NCBI GenBank assembly: GCA_029938515.1
Contig: JAOZUU010000232.1
Span: forward strand, 1-5,264
Direction: 5' to 3'
Origin: Desulfobacterales bacterium
Lineage (GTDB): Bacteria > Desulfobacterota > Desulfobacteria > Desulfobacterales > QNYZ01
DNA: 5,264 nt
The first letter of the stretch is position 1. Each line of letters opens with the position of its first letter. The position numbers and the translations under genes were made by a program. Of the stretch, positions 1-4,857 are shown one piece after another. The notes under the pieces were generated by a model. The model saw only the letters and a program-made list of their open reading frames with translations. It had not been told where the DNA came from and searched no databases.

Positions 1-345
1 CAGCATCTGATGAAGCAGTCCGAGTTTCTTTTCATAATTTGGGGCATCCAACTTGATCCGCTGGGTCATAAAATACTGGGTTACGATGTCCTGAAGTTTA
101 TCGGCATGGTGTTCTTTATTCATTATCCAGCGAACTAGGTGATTGGAATGATGATCCTTTTCCTTTTCGAGTTTCGTGATCTGAAACATGGATTTCTCAA
201 TGGTCGTGATATGTTCCTTTATCAAGTTAATGCGCATTTGATCGTCATAGATCCCGCAAGGAATCTCGCAATGAGCAGATGCGTTCACGGCCACAGCAAA
301 AATAAAAGCGAAAACAATCAGAATTTGAAGGGATCTTTTTTTCAT
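1..345 (-). CDS. sodN: Nickel superoxide dismutase precursor with signal peptide (partial, 3' end outside window)
   Basis: Superoxide dismutase of the nickel family, converting superoxide to oxygen and hydrogen peroxide. The ATG at 345-343 opens a frame of 115 codons without a stop up to the window edge. Residues 1-24 look like a Sec signal peptide: MKKRS, a hydrophobic stretch LQILIVFAFIFAVAV, then NASA ending in an AxA cleavage site. Cleavage after residue 24 leaves HCEIPCGIYDDQMRI, which matches the Ni-SOD hook (His1-Cys2-x-x-Pro5-Cys6-Gly7-x-Tyr9). His1, Cys2, Cys6 and the N-terminal amine ligate nickel in the family. Further on, LVRWIMNKEHHADKLQDIVTQYF (in part, residues 70-92) fits the helical body. 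The known mature enzyme is about 117 residues; 91 are visible, so roughly 25 are missing off the edge. In Streptomyces a short propeptide is removed by SodX; here an export signal seems to do that job, so a periplasmic location is inferred. An AAAGGAGG site 5 nt upstream fixes the start. Confidence 0.93.
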   Translation of the reverse strand, partial: MKKRSLQILIVFAFIFAVAVNASAHCEIPCGIYDDQMRINLIKEHITTIEKSMFQITKLEKEKDHHSNHLVRWIMNKEHHADKLQDIVTQYFMTQRIKLDAPNYEKKLGLLHQML

Positions 346-350
346 AACAT

Positions 351-358
351 CCTCCTTT
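351..358 (-). promoter_or_regulatory. Ribosome binding site of sodN
   Basis: AAAGGAGG on the minus strand, 5 nt before the sodN ATG at 345. It is a near-perfect Shine-Dalgarno sequence, the strongest in the window. It decides the start codon and so the length of the signal peptide. Confidence 0.85.
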
Positions 359-394
359 ACACGAACGCTGTTGATAGTTTGAAAGATCCACAAA

Positions 395-422
395 AAGATA
401 AGGCTTTATGGGCTGAAAGCAA
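395..422 (-). promoter_or_regulatory. Possible sigma-70-type promoter of sodN
   Basis: On the minus strand TTGCTT (422-417) and TATCTT (400-395) are separated by 16 bp. Transcription would begin near 388 and give a leader of about 40 nt before the sodN start. The match is moderate (4 of 6 bases in each box). Sequence alone does not exclude a start further upstream. Confidence 0.4.
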
Positions 423-430
423 GGCACAGA

Positions 431-475
431 ATCCGTTTTGAAGTTGCTATCGCTTTCAACTTGGCGGGTTTTTTT
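431..475 (+). terminator. Stem-loop followed by T-run; terminator-like on plus strand, or sodN upstream operator
   Basis: AAGTTG (441-446) and CAACTT (457-462) form a perfect 6-bp inverted repeat around a 10-nt loop. Outside it ATCCG (431-435) can pair with CGGGT (465-469, one G-T pair) across an internal loop, and seven T follow (469-475). This has the shape of a rho-independent terminator, but only in the plus direction, where I see no gene upstream. On the minus strand, the sense of both flanking genes, no T-run follows the stem, so it should not end the 538-1128 transcript. It lies about 20 bp upstream of the proposed sodN -35 box, so a protein-binding palindrome is an equally good reading. 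Confidence 0.4.
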
Positions 476-537
476 AATTTGGAAGATATGAAAAAGGTCT
501 CTTCACTAGGCTAAAATGATTCTTGAAATGACACTTT

Positions 538-1128
538 TTATAAAACAGTTGAATATGAACCAATAATGCCGATAACAACTACTGCAAAGGTCATCCAGGT
601 GGTTTTATGTGATTTCTGTTCCTGAAATGCGATATCCGATTTCTGTTCCTCAAATGGAAAATCAATGGATACTCCATCGGGTAGATTATCTTCCGTATAG
701 GCCCAACCATATTTTACCGAAAAATTAATAAAAGATTCCCATCCACCCATGGCTACTACCATTGAAAGGATTTTTTGCGGCTTTGATTGGCTCTTATATG
801 CCTGAAATGGCATTTCTAATAATGCATGTTCAATATCATTCACGCGATATTCAGCATAAAAACGTGCCATAATCCTATCAAATTGATCCCAATCAATATC
901 ATTGAATGCTATAAACAGGCTGTCACATGAACAATAAGTTTTAGAATCTTTCGTTTCTTCGGTACCGTACATAAAATGGGTTAGGCCGGTTCGTGGTTCC
1001 GTATTCCAAACTATTCCGCTTTTATGGAACGACTCCGCCAATGGCCATTTGCCATCTCCGATACCCTCATAACCTTGCTCTTTTAAATCACGGTCAATTT
1101 GGTCTTGTTTTGCTTCGTAAGTTGTCAT
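538..1128 (-). CDS. Hypothetical protein with C-terminal membrane anchor
   Basis: A 196-residue protein that I do not recognise. Its start at ATG 1128 is the first usable one, because an in-frame TGA lies four codons upstream; a weak GAGAG stands about 6 nt before it. Residues 1-155 look soluble and rich in aromatic and acidic residues, with a CSC pair at 66-68 and no known catalytic motif that I can name. A 9-residue tandem repeat follows (FEEQKSDIA at 159-167, FQEQKSHKT at 168-176). A single hydrophobic segment at about 177-193 (TTWMTFAVVVIGIIGSYS) then ends the protein almost at its C terminus. That layout suggests a tail-anchored protein with its bulk in the cytoplasm, which is an inference. 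There is no N-terminal signal peptide. The gene is visibly more AT-rich than the lut genes, which may mean a separate origin. It is followed by sodN on the same strand after about 190 bp and has no evident functional link to it. Confidence 0.72.
   Translation of the reverse strand: MTTYEAKQDQIDRDLKEQGYEGIGDGKWPLAESFHKSGIVWNTEPRTGLTHFMYGTEETKDSKTYCSCDSLFIAFNDIDWDQFDRIMARFYAEYRVNDIEHALLEMPFQAYKSQSKPQKILSMVVAMGGWESFINFSVKYGWAYTEDNLPDGVSIDFPFEEQKSDIAFQEQKSHKTTWMTFAVVVIGIIGSYSTVL
611..656. repeat. 27-bp tandem duplication inside the hypothetical gene
   Basis: GATTTCTGTTCCTGAAATG (611-629) recurs as GATTTCTGTTCCTCAAATG (638-656) with one mismatch and a 27-bp period. The period is nine codons, so the reading frame is kept and the protein gains a second EEQKS/QEQKS unit just before the membrane segment. 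The near identity at DNA level suggests a recent slippage or duplication. Confidence 0.75.
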
Positions 1129-1280
1129 TGCAATCTCTCACTTGCTGGGTGGAGGAGGCTTCTTGCGGAGCCTCTGGAATATTAGTCATTGGGACGTATT
1201 ACGATAATATAAGCAAAAAACATACCATCATGTTTTATTTTTATAACCCGAAACTCCGCTATCGAAATGTTTAAGGCTAA

Positions 1281-1296
1281 GCACAATATATTGTGC
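1281..1296. repeat. Perfect 16-bp palindrome GCACAATATATTGTGC
   Basis: The 16 bases are fully self-complementary. A second inverted repeat, TGAAT-CAAA-ATTCA (1299-1312), follows immediately. The site is about 150 bp upstream of the hypothetical gene start, a plausible place for a dimeric regulator. I cannot assign it to a known regulator. Confidence 0.55.
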
Positions 1297-1390
1297 ACTG
1301 AATCAAAATTCATACAATAAGGTGTGCTTAAAAGTTCTAAGTTAATGAATGGTAATGCAAGGTGCCACAATGCAGGGAAGAAAATTGGTG

Positions 1391-1434
1391 CTTAAATTGG
1401 CTTAAATTTCTTAAAAAATAGGTAAAAATTTACC
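1391..1434. repeat. AT-rich 10-bp direct repeats and GGTAAA/TTTACC inverted repeat
   Basis: CTTAAATT occurs at 1391-1398 and 1401-1408, one helical turn apart, with a degenerate TTAAAAAA copy after it. The inverted repeat GGTAAA-AA-TTTACC (1421-1434) follows. The set could be a protein-binding or bent-DNA region, but low complexity makes chance a real possibility. Confidence 0.35.
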
Positions 1435-1542
1435 AAATATACATTATTCATGTCCAAAAAGGGAGCAAGATTGTGGGTTTTATCCTTTCCACTGCCCCTA
1501 TGGTTTGCGCAAAAATAAATTTACAATTTTAGACGTTGGGCG

Positions 1543-1612
1543 CCCGTCTGGCAAGGCGCGAATGTGCAGGAATATACGTATATTCCGAATTTTCGCAACA
1601 CCGCCAGACGGG
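1543..1612. repeat. 70-bp nested inverted-repeat element between lutC and the next gene
   Basis: Outer arms CCCGTCTGGC (1543-1552) and GCCAGACGGG (1603-1612) are perfectly complementary over 10 bp. Inside them GCGAA (1558-1562) pairs with TTCGC (1592-1596). At the centre GGAATATACGTATATTCC (1569-1586) is an 18-bp perfect palindrome. The whole can fold into one long interrupted hairpin on either strand, just past the lutC stop. The layered form resembles dispersed palindromic intergenic elements (REP/MITE-like). It could also shield the 3' end of the lut mRNA. It has no T-run directly after it in the lut direction, so it is not a standard terminator. Confidence 0.72.
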
Positions 1613-1654
1613 ATACATCGGCTTTTTTGACAACGATAGTTGGGATGCATCGGC
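1610..1654. repeat. 13-bp direct repeat at edge of the palindromic element
   Basis: GGGATACATCGGC (1610-1622) recurs as GGGATGCATCGGC (1642-1654), 12 of 13 bases identical and 32 bp apart. The first copy overlaps the right arm of the nested inverted repeat. Between them lies a small CAAC-GATA-GTTG stem (1631-1642). Confidence 0.5.
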
Positions 1655-1670
1655 GGATAAAAATGTGAAG

Positions 1671-2468
1671 TTATTTTTTCGCGCGCCCTGAGGATTCGCC
1701 ACCGATAATCACAAAAAGGTGGAGTTCCCTGGGGCCATGGGCGCCATGAACCATGACCGCTTCGATATCGGCGGTTTTGCTGGGCCCGGAAATGAAGGTT
1801 AAACAGTTGGTGATTCCCTGTCTGTCATAATCAGGATCGTGCTTCAACAGGGTGTAAAGTTCCTTTAAGTCGGCTATAATCTGATCGATTTTAATAACGG
1901 CGATATGAATGGTGGGTACCAGGGAGACGGTGCGGGCTAGCCTCGGTTGGGTTTTCATCACCAGGGTGGCGGAATCGGCCACACAATAGTCCGCCGAGGT
2001 GACACCGATAAAAGCGTCGATGATCTGTTTTCGTATCCGGTTGCGGCCGTCGGTTTCCGTTTCGGGATCCGCAAAGTCGGTTTCGTGGACAGCAACATCC
2101 TGAGGGGCCAGGGCATCCGCTAACTTCAATCGGTCGATCAGTGGATGCTTCCAGACGGCGACTTGCTTAGCATGTCCCCATTCAGGTTCATTTTCCTGAA
2201 CGAGCCCGGCAATGGCCGCTGCCACCGCGTAAACATCCTTTTTGGCGATTACGTTTAAATTGATCGGTTTTCCTGCCTCAATCAGTTGATGTAGAAGTTC
2301 CTGTCGCTGTTCAACGCTTCGGTTCTCAATCCGCTTCAACACGCTTTGAACTGCTTCCTTGGGTGGGTTGGGAAATAAATGCCGGTACTGCCTGTTATCT
2401 TTGGCAGGTACTTTTAGAGCGCGTTTTACTCTGCTGATGAAGTTATTTTCATTATCTGTAGTCATCAT
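1671..2468 (-). CDS. lutC: LUD-domain lactate utilization protein LutC (LldG/YkgG family)
   Basis: Third subunit of the LutABC (LldEFG) L-/D-lactate oxidation complex, a cytoplasmic protein that acts with the Fe-S subunits LutA and LutB. The LUD (DUF162) domain fills most of the 265 residues. GVTSADYCVADSATLVM at 155-171 corresponds to the family's G-x-T-x-A-D-x-x-x-A-(D/E) stretch. FISGPSKTADIE at 225-236, followed by VHGAHGPRELH at 240-250, is the typical C-terminal signature. There are no Fe-S cysteine motifs, as expected for LutC. I chose ATG 2468, whose ATGA overlaps the lutB stop by 4 bp. A GTG at 2486 would add six residues but lacks a better ribosome site, and a second ATG follows at 2465. 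Translation is probably coupled to lutB. The protein is slightly longer than many LutC proteins, through an N-terminal helical region (about 1-65). Subunit role is from family knowledge. Confidence 0.92.
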   Translation of the reverse strand: MMTTDNENNFISRVKRALKVPAKDNRQYRHLFPNPPKEAVQSVLKRIENRSVEQRQELLHQLIEAGKPINLNVIAKKDVYAVAAAIAGLVQENEPEWGHAKQVAVWKHPLIDRLKLADALAPQDVAVHETDFADPETETDGRNRIRKQIIDAFIGVTSADYCVADSATLVMKTQPRLARTVSLVPTIHIAVIKIDQIIADLKELYTLLKHDPDYDRQGITNCLTFISGPSKTADIEAVMVHGAHGPRELHLFVIIGGESSGRAKK

Positions 2469-3895
2469 CTGTATTTTTTTTGCCACAATTCGTTAAAACT
2501 TTTTGCAGCGAGCGGTTTTAAATCCCGGCTTTGGGTCCAGCCATTAAACGGAGGCGGCAGATGACGGATCATGCCGTTTTTAATCGGCAGCAGTTTTTGC
2601 CCCAGGCGGGCTATCTTCAGCGACCGGTCGTAGTATTCGCGACTCGAAATGATTTTGGACCAGGTTGTCATCATCCCCTTTTCCATCCGGCCGGCAGGTG
2701 TCACGCCCCAAGCGGGGTCGCCCTCGGCCAGCTTCGCCCGCAGTGCCAGGATCATCCTGGGAAGGTCGATATCGACCGGACACGCTTCCCGGCAGGCGCC
2801 ACAGAGGGTTTCTCCCTGGCAGAGGTCCCTGGCCCGATTGATTCCGGTCAAAAGGGGCGTGATGACGGTGCCGATTGGCCCGGAATAGGCAAAGCCGTAG
2901 GCATGGCCACCGATCTTGGCGTAGACCGGACAGACATTCAGACAGGCGGCACAACGGATACAACCGAGAATTTCCCGAAATTCAGGGTCGGCCAGAATCC
3001 GGGTACGTCCGTTATCCAGAATGACCAGGTGAAATTCATCCGGCCCATCGGCCTGGCCAGGACGTCTCGGTCCGCCGATATAACTGACATAGGTGGCCAT
3101 GTTTTGAGCAGCGGCGCCCCGGGCGAGAAGCCTGAAGAGAATATCATGATCCATGAGCCTGGCAGTTACCCGTTCCATGCCCATGACGGCTATGTGAACC
3201 CTGGGCAGGGTCGAGGCCATGCGGATATTGCCCTCATTGGAAACAGTGGTGATATGTCCGGTTTCGGCGCAGGCCAGGTTACAGCCGGAGATGCCCATAT
3301 CGGCCGACAGGAATTTTTCCCGCAGGGCCTTGCGGGCAGCCTGGGTTAGGGTCGGAGGATCGTCGGTGAACGGAATGCCCAGTTTACGGGCGAATAATTC
3401 GCCGATTTCTTTTCTGGTTTTATGAATCGCCGGAGCGATGATATGGGAAGGGTGTTCATCGGCCAGTTGAATGATGTATTCACCCAGATCGGCTTCAACC
3501 GTTTCGATTCCTGCCTTTTCAAAGGATTCATTCAGGCCGATCTCCTCGGTCACCATCGATTTGCCTTTTACCACTCGCTTGACTTGATGTCGCCTGGCAA
3601 CTTTCAGACAATATTCTACCGCGTCTTCACCGGTATCCGCAAAGAAAACCTGGCCGCCGTTTTTACAAATCCTGTCCGCCAGAGTTTCAAGGAGGATATC
3701 GAGATGATCGATGGCCTGCATCCGCATCTTATGGGCTTCATATCGAAGTCCGGGCCCCTCGGGAAGGGCCCGGTAGGCGGCGGCCGCGCCTTTACCAAGG
3801 CGCTCCTGAAGACCGGCCAGGGCCGCATGGAGGACCTTATTTTTCAGGGCCTTTCGGGCCTCCTGCCGGTAGTACTCGGTTTTTATCTCAGCCAT
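2465..3895 (-). CDS. lutB: Lactate utilization iron-sulfur protein LutB (LldF/YkgF family)
   Basis: Fe-S electron-transfer subunit of the lactate oxidation complex, 476 residues, the usual length. The LUD domain covers about residues 60-300; it includes HIIAPAIHKTRKEIGELF (151-168) and the ISGCNLACAETGHITTVSNE stretch (202-221). Ferredoxin-like motifs follow: CIRCAACLNVCP with Cys312, 315, 318 and 322, then CGACREACP with Cys365, 368 and 372, plus Cys359 just upstream. Two 4Fe-4S clusters are expected. GHAYGFAYSGPIGTVITPLL (330-349) between them is highly typical of LutB. The ATG at 3895 has AGAAGG (3906-3901) 5 nt upstream. The end overlaps lutC by an ATGA. Upstream, the spacing to lutA is only 56 bp if LutA is read to its stop at 3952. 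A CCCAC-TC-GTGGG stem (3919-3930) lies directly before the ribosome site; in the mRNA it is followed by A, not U, so it is not a terminator. Confidence 0.95.
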   Translation of the reverse strand: MAEIKTEYYRQEARKALKNKVLHAALAGLQERLGKGAAAAYRALPEGPGLRYEAHKMRMQAIDHLDILLETLADRICKNGGQVFFADTGEDAVEYCLKVARRHQVKRVVKGKSMVTEEIGLNESFEKAGIETVEADLGEYIIQLADEHPSHIIAPAIHKTRKEIGELFARKLGIPFTDDPPTLTQAARKALREKFLSADMGISGCNLACAETGHITTVSNEGNIRMASTLPRVHIAVMGMERVTARLMDHDILFRLLARGAAAQNMATYVSYIGGPRRPGQADGPDEFHLVILDNGRTRILADPEFREILGCIRCAACLNVCPVYAKIGGHAYGFAYSGPIGTVITPLLTGINRARDLCQGETLCGACREACPVDIDLPRMILALRAKLAEGDPAWGVTPAGRMEKGMMTTWSKIISSREYYDRSLKIARLGQKLLPIKNGMIRHLPPPFNGWTQSRDLKPLAAKSFNELWQKKYR

Positions 3896-3900
3896 TGCCG

Positions 3901-3906
3901 CCTTCT
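3901..3906 (-). promoter_or_regulatory. Ribosome binding site of lutB
   Basis: AGAAGG on the minus strand, 5 nt before ATG 3895. Of the three lut genes visible, lutB alone has its own clear site. This fits its separation from lutA by repeat DNA instead of an overlapping junction. Confidence 0.6.
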
Positions 3907-3951
3907 TCGCTTTTTTTTCCCACTCGTGGGATGGGAGAAAAACCCTCGCCT

Positions 3952-4857
3952 TTACCTGCCTGCACCGAAGCTTCGGCAGGTAGGGGCGAAAACTTTAGTT
4001 TGATTGTTGACGTCCCCAAAGGATTCGAGGATTCCAGGGGGCAAGGGTTCAAGGAAAGGCTTGTCGGGTTCTGTCACTTGACCCCTTGGGCCCTTGAACC
4101 CCAAGCCTTCGGCTTTAGCCGAAGGTTGTCGACTTGCTAACAACTGGGCGATATGTAACACTTCAATGGGTTGTCGCCGGCGATTCAACATCCCTGAAAT
4201 ATTCATCAGACAGCCCATGTCACCGCCAACAACAGTCCCAGCGCCTAATGTGATAATACTCTTAATTTTATCTTCGAGCATGGCGGTCGATATTTCCGGG
4301 TACTTGACTGCAAAACTGCCACCAAACCCGCAGCATCGGCCGGATTCATCCATCTCCACCAGCCGGCACCCGTGAACCTTTTCGATCAGGCGACGGGGTT
4401 GTTCGCTTATCTCCAATCCGTATCGTAAGTGGCACGAATCGTGGTAAGTGATCCGACCGTTAAATTCAGCGCCCAGATCCGTAACTTGCAGGATATCGAC
4501 CAGGTATTCGGTTAGTTCAAAGGTTTTGGCACCGATTTTTTCGGCCCGTTTCAGGTAGCTGTTTTCATTTCTGAACAGCTCAAGATAGTGATGCCGGACC
4601 ATATGAACGCATGACCCGGACGGACAGACAATGGTTTCGGCGTTTTCGAAAATGTCGATAAAGCGGGTAGCGGCGATAAGGGCCTCGTTGCGGTAACCCG
4701 AGTTATAGGCAGGTTGCCCGCAGCAGGTTTGATCTGACGGGTAGGAGAGGGAAATACCCATACGTTGAAAGATCCGTACTACTGCCTCGCCCACCTCCGG
4801 GAAAAAAGTGTCCACCAGACAGGGGATAAAGAGGGTGATTGGTTTTGGAGCGGTCAT
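3952..4857 (-). CDS. lutA: CCG-domain Fe-S oxidoreductase subunit LutA (LldE/YkgE family) with unusual C-terminal tail
   Basis: Cysteine-rich subunit of the lactate oxidation complex, related to the C-terminal domain of heterodisulfide reductase subunit B and GlcF. It has two CCG domains. The first has Cys13 (IPCLVDTFFPEVG), DQTCCGQPA with Cys45-Cys46 and CPSGSC with Cys78/Cys83. The second has HDSCHL with Cys142, GRCCGFGG with Cys175-Cys176 and DMGCLMN with Cys216. These would bind an Fe-S cluster and pass electrons. The start is ATG 4857, whose ATGA overlaps the stop of the upstream oxidase; a longer reading from 4926 would lie inside that gene. The protein is 301 residues, whereas LutA proteins are usually about 240. 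The family core ends near residue 242 (VLHIAQLLA). Residues about 244-301 are encoded by palindromic and 8-bp repeat DNA and look unlike any LutA region, so the tail is probably a read-through of an inserted repeat. Confidence 0.92.
   Translation of the reverse strand: MTAPKPITLFIPCLVDTFFPEVGEAVVRIFQRMGISLSYPSDQTCCGQPAYNSGYRNEALIAATRFIDIFENAETIVCPSGSCVHMVRHHYLELFRNENSYLKRAEKIGAKTFELTEYLVDILQVTDLGAEFNGRITYHDSCHLRYGLEISEQPRRLIEKVHGCRLVEMDESGRCCGFGGSFAVKYPEISTAMLEDKIKSIITLGAGTVVGGDMGCLMNISGMLNRRRQPIEVLHIAQLLASRQPSAKAEGLGFKGPRGQVTEPDKPFLEPLPPGILESFGDVNNQTKVFAPTCRSFGAGR
3954..4127. repeat. Composite palindrome-bounded repeat region forming the 3' end of lutA
   Basis: One end carries CCGAAGCTTCGG (3965-3976), a perfect 12-bp palindrome flanked by CCTG/CAGG (3959-3962, 3977-3980). 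The other end carries CCTTCGGCTTTAGCCGAAGG (4106-4125), with 9-bp perfect arms and a 2-nt loop. Between them, 8-bp quasi-tandem units of the form GGRTTCRA run from 4021 to 4052. Inverted units of the form CTTGAACC lie at about 4077-4101; GGGTTCAAGG (4045-4054) is an exact reverse complement of CCTTGAACCC (4092-4101). The architecture is that of an intergenic repeat, not of a conserved protein segment. It sits exactly where the LutA family core stops. Confidence 0.7.

Larger units (their letters stand above)
1129..1670. other. 542-bp AT-rich intergenic region, no credible gene
   Basis: This stretch lies between the end of lutC and the start of the hypothetical gene. Frames here give only short, compositionally random peptides without ribosome binding sites. 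It must contain the promoter of the 538-1128 gene; AT-rich sequence around 1195-1215 offers possible -10 boxes (TATATT, TATTAT) but no convincing -35. It also holds the 3' end of the lut transcript, yet no classical minus-strand terminator (stem plus U-run) follows the lutC stop. Several inverted and direct repeats inside it are listed separately. A small stem GAGGCT/AGCCTC (1155-1160, 1169-1174) lies about 30-45 bp upstream of the hypothetical start codon. Confidence 0.7.

Noticed and set aside
245..427. Minus-strand frame of 60 codons overlapping the sodN start
   Set aside because: It is out of frame with sodN, runs across the promoter and signal-peptide region, and encodes a cysteine-rich peptide without recognisable features.
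139..441. Open frame of 100 codons on the plus strand
   Set aside because: It lies antisense to sodN and its promoter, has no ribosome site, and its peptide has no family features. The minus-strand Ni-SOD reading is unambiguous.
1182..1370. Minus-strand frame of 62 codons in the AT-rich intergenic region
   Set aside because: No ribosome binding site, AT-driven composition, and it runs through the 16-bp palindrome. Nothing supports translation.
1450..1518. Plus-strand 22-codon frame with a basic start and hydrophobic body (MSKKGARLWVLSFPLPLW...)
   Set aside because: It resembles a leader peptide superficially, but there is no Shine-Dalgarno sequence and no downstream plus-strand gene.
2531..3349. 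Long plus-strand frame of 272 codons, and further plus-strand frames at 3422-4003
   Set aside because: They are antisense to lutB, whose LUD and 4Fe-4S motifs are unmistakable. Long shadow frames are common opposite GC-richer genes.
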